Positions 60,586 to 64,000 of a DNA stretch of 64,000 nt are shown here, piece after piece (the first letter of the stretch is position 1; every line of letters begins with the position of its first letter). This DNA comes from Planctomycetota bacterium (GTDB lineage: Bacteria > Planctomycetota > Phycisphaerae > Phycisphaerales > SM1A02). Both the position numbers and the translations under genes were made by a program. Below the pieces are notes generated by a model. It saw nothing but the letters and a program-made list of their open reading frames with translations, did not search any database and was not told the origin of the DNA. The DNA lies in contig JAIOPG010000002.1 in assembly GCA_021414025.1 (NCBI GenBank), positions 186,001 to 250,000 of the forward strand, read 5' to 3'.

Positions 60586-61071
60586 TTAAATGGTGTAGAT
60601 GCAGAGCACGGCGCGCCGCGTCCACGCCGGAAGCGGGGGCGGCTGGCTCTGCGCCGCCGTGACGAGCACGGCGTCCGCGTGAGACGACTCGCCGACGCCG
60701 ATCAAGGCGCCGGCATGGCTCGGCAGTTCTCTTACAGTTCGCTTGTTGATCGTGTCCGAGCGCTCAGCAACGGCTAACGGCCTCTCGCCGCTCGGGCAGC
60801 AGCAGCAACTGCGAACGACGTGGTTCGGGTTGGAAGCAGCCAACGTAGCCGCCGCCAGCGCGTCATGATGGCGGTCGCTCGCAATCTCGCGGTCGCTCGC
60901 CCCCGTCGGGTCGTTCGTGTCGCACGCGCTCTCGCCCTGGCAGCAGCAGCATGTCTGCTTGGTCGGCGCGCCGCCGCAGCCACCCGCTCCGCACGGCGAG
61001 CATTCGGCCGAAGGCAGCAACAGCCCGAACGAGAAGAGCAGCGCGAGTATGGCATGGAGCGGTCGCATCAT
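60586..61071 (-). CDS. Exported Cys-rich protein with CCCC motifs
   Basis: 161 residues from the ATG at 61071. Signal peptide LHAILALLFSFGLLLPSAE, then ECSPCGAGGCGGAPTKQTCCCCQG and later VRSCCCCPSGE. Two runs of four consecutive cysteines are rare. The rest is polar with a possible second hydrophobic patch near GALIGVGESSHADAVLVTA. No family recognised. Co-orientation with the metallothionein-like gene suggests a joint metal-handling role, by inference. TAGAAT lies 14 bases upstream of the ATG. Confidence 0.65.
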   Translation of the reverse strand: MMRPLHAILALLFSFGLLLPSAECSPCGAGGCGGAPTKQTCCCCQGESACDTNDPTGASDREIASDRHHDALAAATLAASNPNHVVRSCCCCPSGERPLAVAERSDTINKRTVRELPSHAGALIGVGESSHADAVLVTAAQSQPPPLPAWTRRAVLCIYTI

Positions 61072-61167
61072 GGACTTACCCGTGGATTCTATACGGTGCG
61101 CACCCCCCAAACTTTCGCGTCGGTCGGTCAACTTGCGCGCCTACTGTTCGACAAGAGAATTCACCCC

Positions 61168-61419
61168 ATGGAGACCCACATCATGAAATCGACCGTCGAA
61201 AACCCTTTGCGCAACCAGCCCGTCCCGAAACTCGCTCCCACGGCCCCGCGGATCACCCCTCCAACTCAGGATGCGATCCGGGCGCGGGCGCATGAGATCT
61301 TCCGGGAGCGCGGCGGACAGGACGACGCAGGGGACGAGCTCTCCGACTGGCTCCAGGCCGAGCGCGAAACCGCCGCCCGCTACCGCGGAGAGCAGCTGCT
61401 CCGGGGAGACCAGGAATGA
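61168..61419 (+). CDS. DUF2934-domain protein
   Basis: 83 residues. The core IRARAHEIFRERGGQDDAGDELSDWLQAERE matches DUF2934, a short helical domain of unknown function often found next to stress genes. The N-terminal half is Pro/Thr/Asn-rich and probably disordered. Start at ATG 61168 or the next ATG at 61183. The stop overlaps the alcohol dehydrogenase start (ATGA), so the two are co-expressed. Confidence 0.78.
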   Translation: METHIMKSTVENPLRNQPVPKLAPTAPRITPPTQDAIRARAHEIFRERGGQDDAGDELSDWLQAERETAARYRGEQLLRGDQE

Positions 61420-62549
61420 GCTCCAAGACTCAATTGACCCCGGCGTCGTTGAAGAAGCCGGCCGCGTCGCGGTCCGGATCGAGCCAGGTCATGCGCGCCT
61501 TCGTCATGCACGAGATCGGCCGGGTGGGCGTCATCGAGAAGGCGATCCCGCGTCCGGGGCCCAACGACGCGATCCTCCGCACGACCGCTGCGCTGATCTG
61601 CACCTCCGACACCCACACCGTCGCCGGAGCGATCGGACCGCGCCACGATCTGACCCTCGGCCACGAGGCGGTGGGGGTGATTCACGAGCTCGGCGAGGCT
61701 GTCGCCGCGTCAGGCCTCTTCAAGATCGGCCAGCGCGTCGCGGTCAACGCCATCACGCCCTGCTTTGGCTGCGACAACTGCCAGCGCGGTTATTCGTCGC
61801 AGTGCGGCGGCATGCTCGGCGGCTGGAAGTTCGCCAACGTCAAGGACGGTTCAATGGCGGAGTATTTCCACGTCAACGACGCGGTGGCGAACTTGGCGCC
61901 GATCCCCGATGACCTCACCGACGAGCAGGCGGCCTACTGCTGCGACATGCTCTCCACCGGATTCATCGCCGCCGAACAGGGGGACATTCCCATCGGCGGC
62001 AGCGTGGCGGTGTTCGGCGAGGGTCCGATCGGCATGATGGCCACGGTCGGGGCGCGGCTCTGCGGCGCCGGCTTCGTCATTGGCGTCGAGAGCAAGGCCA
62101 ACCGCATCACGATGGCCCGAAGGTACGGCGCCGACGCGATCGTGGACTATTCCAAGGAAGATCCGGTCGAGGCCATCAAGCGGCTGACCGGCGGCAAGGG
62201 CGTCGACGTCGCCATCGAGGCCCTGGGCAGCGCCGCGACTTTCGCGGCCTGCGTCAGCGCAACGCGGCCCGGCGGCACCATCTCCAATGTCGGCTACCAC
62301 GGCGACGGCGACACGGTTCCCATTCCGCGGCTGGACTGGGGCGTGGGCATGAGTGACAAGACCATCCGCACGGCGCTCTGCCCGGGCGGCTCCGAGCGCA
62401 TGGGCCGGCTGATGCGGCTCATCCAGACCAAGCGCGTCGATCCTTTGCCGATGACCACGCACCGCTTCAAGTTCGCCGACATCGAGAAGGCGTTCAAGAT
62501 GATGCGGACCAAGGAAGACAACATGATCAAGCCGTTGATCACCTTCTGA
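61416..62549 (+). CDS. Zinc-dependent alcohol dehydrogenase (isopropanol-dehydrogenase type)
   Basis: 377 residues. The first 25 are a Ser/Lys-rich leader. Catalytic zinc ligands lie in CTSDTHTVAG and LGHEAVGV, and the structural-zinc loop has four cysteines (CFGCDNCQRGYSSQC). The Rossmann part shows VAVFGEGPIGMMATVGARLCGAG. Segments GGWKFANVKDGSMAEYFHVNDA and SNVGYHGDGD closely resemble clostridial/thermophilic NADP-dependent secondary alcohol dehydrogenases. Likely substrate is a short-chain alcohol or ketone; exact substrate is not readable. Confidence 0.88.
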   Translation: MSSKTQLTPASLKKPAASRSGSSQVMRAFVMHEIGRVGVIEKAIPRPGPNDAILRTTAALICTSDTHTVAGAIGPRHDLTLGHEAVGVIHELGEAVAASGLFKIGQRVAVNAITPCFGCDNCQRGYSSQCGGMLGGWKFANVKDGSMAEYFHVNDAVANLAPIPDDLTDEQAAYCCDMLSTGFIAAEQGDIPIGGSVAVFGEGPIGMMATVGARLCGAGFVIGVESKANRITMARRYGADAIVDYSKEDPVEAIKRLTGGKGVDVAIEALGSAATFAACVSATRPGGTISNVGYHGDGDTVPIPRLDWGVGMSDKTIRTALCPGGSERMGRLMRLIQTKRVDPLPMTTHRFKFADIEKAFKMMRTKEDNMIKPLITF

Positions 62550-62643
62550 GTTCCCATGGCCGGGAACACCAGTTCCGCACCAAGGATCTATGGCTCGAAC
62601 AGCCCGGCCCACAGCTCGCTGAAGAACCGGTCAAGGGTGCTGA

Positions 62644-63978
62644 TCAGGAAGGGGCGTACCGGCCTGCGGCATGCCCCAGCATCGGCTGAAGCCGCATATA
62701 GCTCAGACTTCGCCACAGCCATTCCATCGGGCCGAATCGGAAGACGCTCAGCCACGCGGCGGAGAGCGGCAGTTGCACCAGGTAGATCCCCGCGACCAGC
62801 GCCGCCATCTGCGGAATCGTCCATGAGGCGAATTGCCCGAAGCCCCAATGCTGGAAAATCATCGAGCAGATCAGGGATTGCATGAGGTAGTTGGTCAGCG
62901 CCATCCGCCCGGCGCTGGCCAGCAGTCTCATCGCGTGTCGGAGAATTCCCGAATTGGCCACCAGACCCGCCGCGCCCAGATAGCCCAGGCTGATGAGCGG
63001 CGAAAAGAACATGTCACTTGCTGCGGTCAACACCCGCATGAGCGTGCTCGGATGGCTCCCCAGCCAAAAATCCGCGGAAGCCGCAGGCACGCCAATCAGC
63101 GCCGCCGCGATCACCGCCCGTACTTGCCACGCGCGTCGGTCGGCGTCAAGGAAGCGCGTCTGTACCAGCACCGAACCCATCAGCACCAACCCCACCATCT
63201 GCCAGCCGCCGAACGCAAGGAACATCAGATAGCCCGCGTAGTTCACCAGTCGCATGACCATCGCATCGAGGTAGGGGCCGTCGCGCGACGCGATCGTTTC
63301 CGCGTCCATCCAGGCCTTGTCCTGCGGACCATCGAAGGGCGGATCAGTCCGCTCGAGCGCGGCCGTGAGATGAGTCACGGGGTGACCGCCTTCGAGCGCC
63401 ATGCCCACGGGCGGCACGACCCAACTCGCAGCGGTGTGCATGCCCTCGGCCTTGGGGTCCGGCGTGGTCAGGGATTGGAAGCCGCCGCACAGGATCGAAC
63501 CAAAGAGAATGAAGAGCACCGCCGCCTTCAACAGTCCGCGCGCCGGGAACTTCAGCGCCCAGAACACCGCCAGCCCAATGGTCGCGTAGGTCAGCAGAAT
63601 GTCGCCATACCAGAGCAGAAAAATGTGGCACAGGCCGAAGACGGCGAGCACCAGCAGCCGCCGCACCTGCAGCCAATCGGCCGAGCGCCCCGCTCTCTTG
63701 GCCCGCACTTGCTGGATGGTGAGCCCCATGCCGAAAAGCATGCAGAAGAGCGGGTAGCTCTTGCCCATGAAGAAAAGTTGCACGACGTAGTGCAGGAGTG
63801 TGCCCAGCGTTCCTTGGCCGCTCGGCACGGTGGTTTCGATGAGACGACCCATGGGCTGGGCGAACGCGGAGATGTTCACGCTGAGAATGCCCAGCAGCGC
63901 GAAGCCGCGGGCAATGTCCATCGCTTCGATGCGCTGAGAAACTTGAACGGGTTCGAGCGCAGCGGTCGTGGCGGGCAT
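62644..63978 (-). CDS. DUF418 (YeiB-like) membrane protein
   Basis: 444 residues from the ATG at 63978, near the window edge. The N-terminus has RIEAMDIARGFALLGILSVNI, the hallmark of DUF418 proteins, followed by about nine or ten membrane segments. The C-terminal DUF418 region has AGRMALTNYLMQSLICSMIFQHWGFG and FRFGPMEWLWRSLSYMRLQPM. Function unknown; possibly a transporter or acyl-transfer-related protein. A TTG at 63990 could be used instead. Its own promoter lies at or beyond the end of the window. Confidence 0.87.
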   Translation of the reverse strand: MPATTAALEPVQVSQRIEAMDIARGFALLGILSVNISAFAQPMGRLIETTVPSGQGTLGTLLHYVVQLFFMGKSYPLFCMLFGMGLTIQQVRAKRAGRSADWLQVRRLLVLAVFGLCHIFLLWYGDILLTYATIGLAVFWALKFPARGLLKAAVLFILFGSILCGGFQSLTTPDPKAEGMHTAASWVVPPVGMALEGGHPVTHLTAALERTDPPFDGPQDKAWMDAETIASRDGPYLDAMVMRLVNYAGYLMFLAFGGWQMVGLVLMGSVLVQTRFLDADRRAWQVRAVIAAALIGVPAASADFWLGSHPSTLMRVLTAASDMFFSPLISLGYLGAAGLVANSGILRHAMRLLASAGRMALTNYLMQSLICSMIFQHWGFGQFASWTIPQMAALVAGIYLVQLPLSAAWLSVFRFGPMEWLWRSLSYMRLQPMLGHAAGRYAPS

Positions 63979-64000
63979 GTCCCTGCTCAAAGTGGGATCA

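Overview
The window looks like chromosomal DNA of a Planctomycetota bacterium, most likely class Phycisphaerae. It is GC-rich with tightly packed genes. The best lineage pointer is four exported RCC1-repeat proteins that each end in two copies of a planctomycete-style D-x-D-x-S-G-E-V-D-x-x-D calcium-loop tail. The assignment is an inference from sequence style; there is no rRNA gene here to confirm it.

Layout. 1-3.5 kb: pheS, a membrane-anchored protein of unknown function and an exported S1/P1-type nuclease. 3.5-11.3 kb: a seven-gene arginine operon on the minus strand (argR-argC-argB-argF-argG-argH fused to a GNAT domain-argJ), with neighbours overlapping or nearly touching, headed by two ARG-box-like operators over the argR promoter. 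11.4-20.6 kb: an OprB-like porin, then a minus-strand block of infC, thrS, nrdR, frr and pyrH, followed by the transsulfuration pair (a cystathionine gamma-lyase/synthase and cystathionine beta-synthase). 20.6-26.4 kb: rsmJ, rsmE, tRNA-Ala(UGC), an exported SH3-domain protein, a TolC-like protein and a Sua5-type enzyme. 26.4-34.7 kb: the histidine-degradation genes hutU and hutH, separated by two tandem paralogues that each encode an exported 807-residue protein of unknown function. 34.7-35.6 kb: an ORF6N-domain gene carrying a family of palindromes, three in the coding sequence and two beyond its stop codon, all translating to the same short motif. 35.7-43.3 kb: a membrane protein, a PfkB kinase-DPP IV-like peptidase-murQ operon, an HU-like protein, a UDP-glucose dehydrogenase and ogt. 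43.5-51.9 kb: four adjacent RCC1-repeat genes, each with exactly 14 W-G blades. 52-55.2 kb: glyA, prfA, rpmE and tRNA-Asn(GUU). 55.3-58.2 kb: an AT-richer restriction-modification island, probably HindV/HgiDI-like, bordered by a decayed duplicate of the oxidoreductase/DUF167 locus that survives intact at 58.7-60.2 kb. 60.2-64 kb: two cysteine-rich exported proteins, a DUF2934 protein, a zinc alcohol dehydrogenase and a DUF418 membrane protein.

Two features of gene expression stand out. Many genes that head a transcription unit have a TAnnnT hexamer ending 6-7 bases before the start codon and no Shine-Dalgarno sequence, which predicts leaderless mRNAs. Several internal or later genes (frr, pyrH, ugd, the DUF167 gene) instead carry clear AAGGAG-type ribosome binding sites. 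The RCC1 genes share a separate TTTGCY-N17-YAKACT promoter. The most unusual local structure is the ORF6N palindrome family: the arms change from copy to copy but stay self-complementary.
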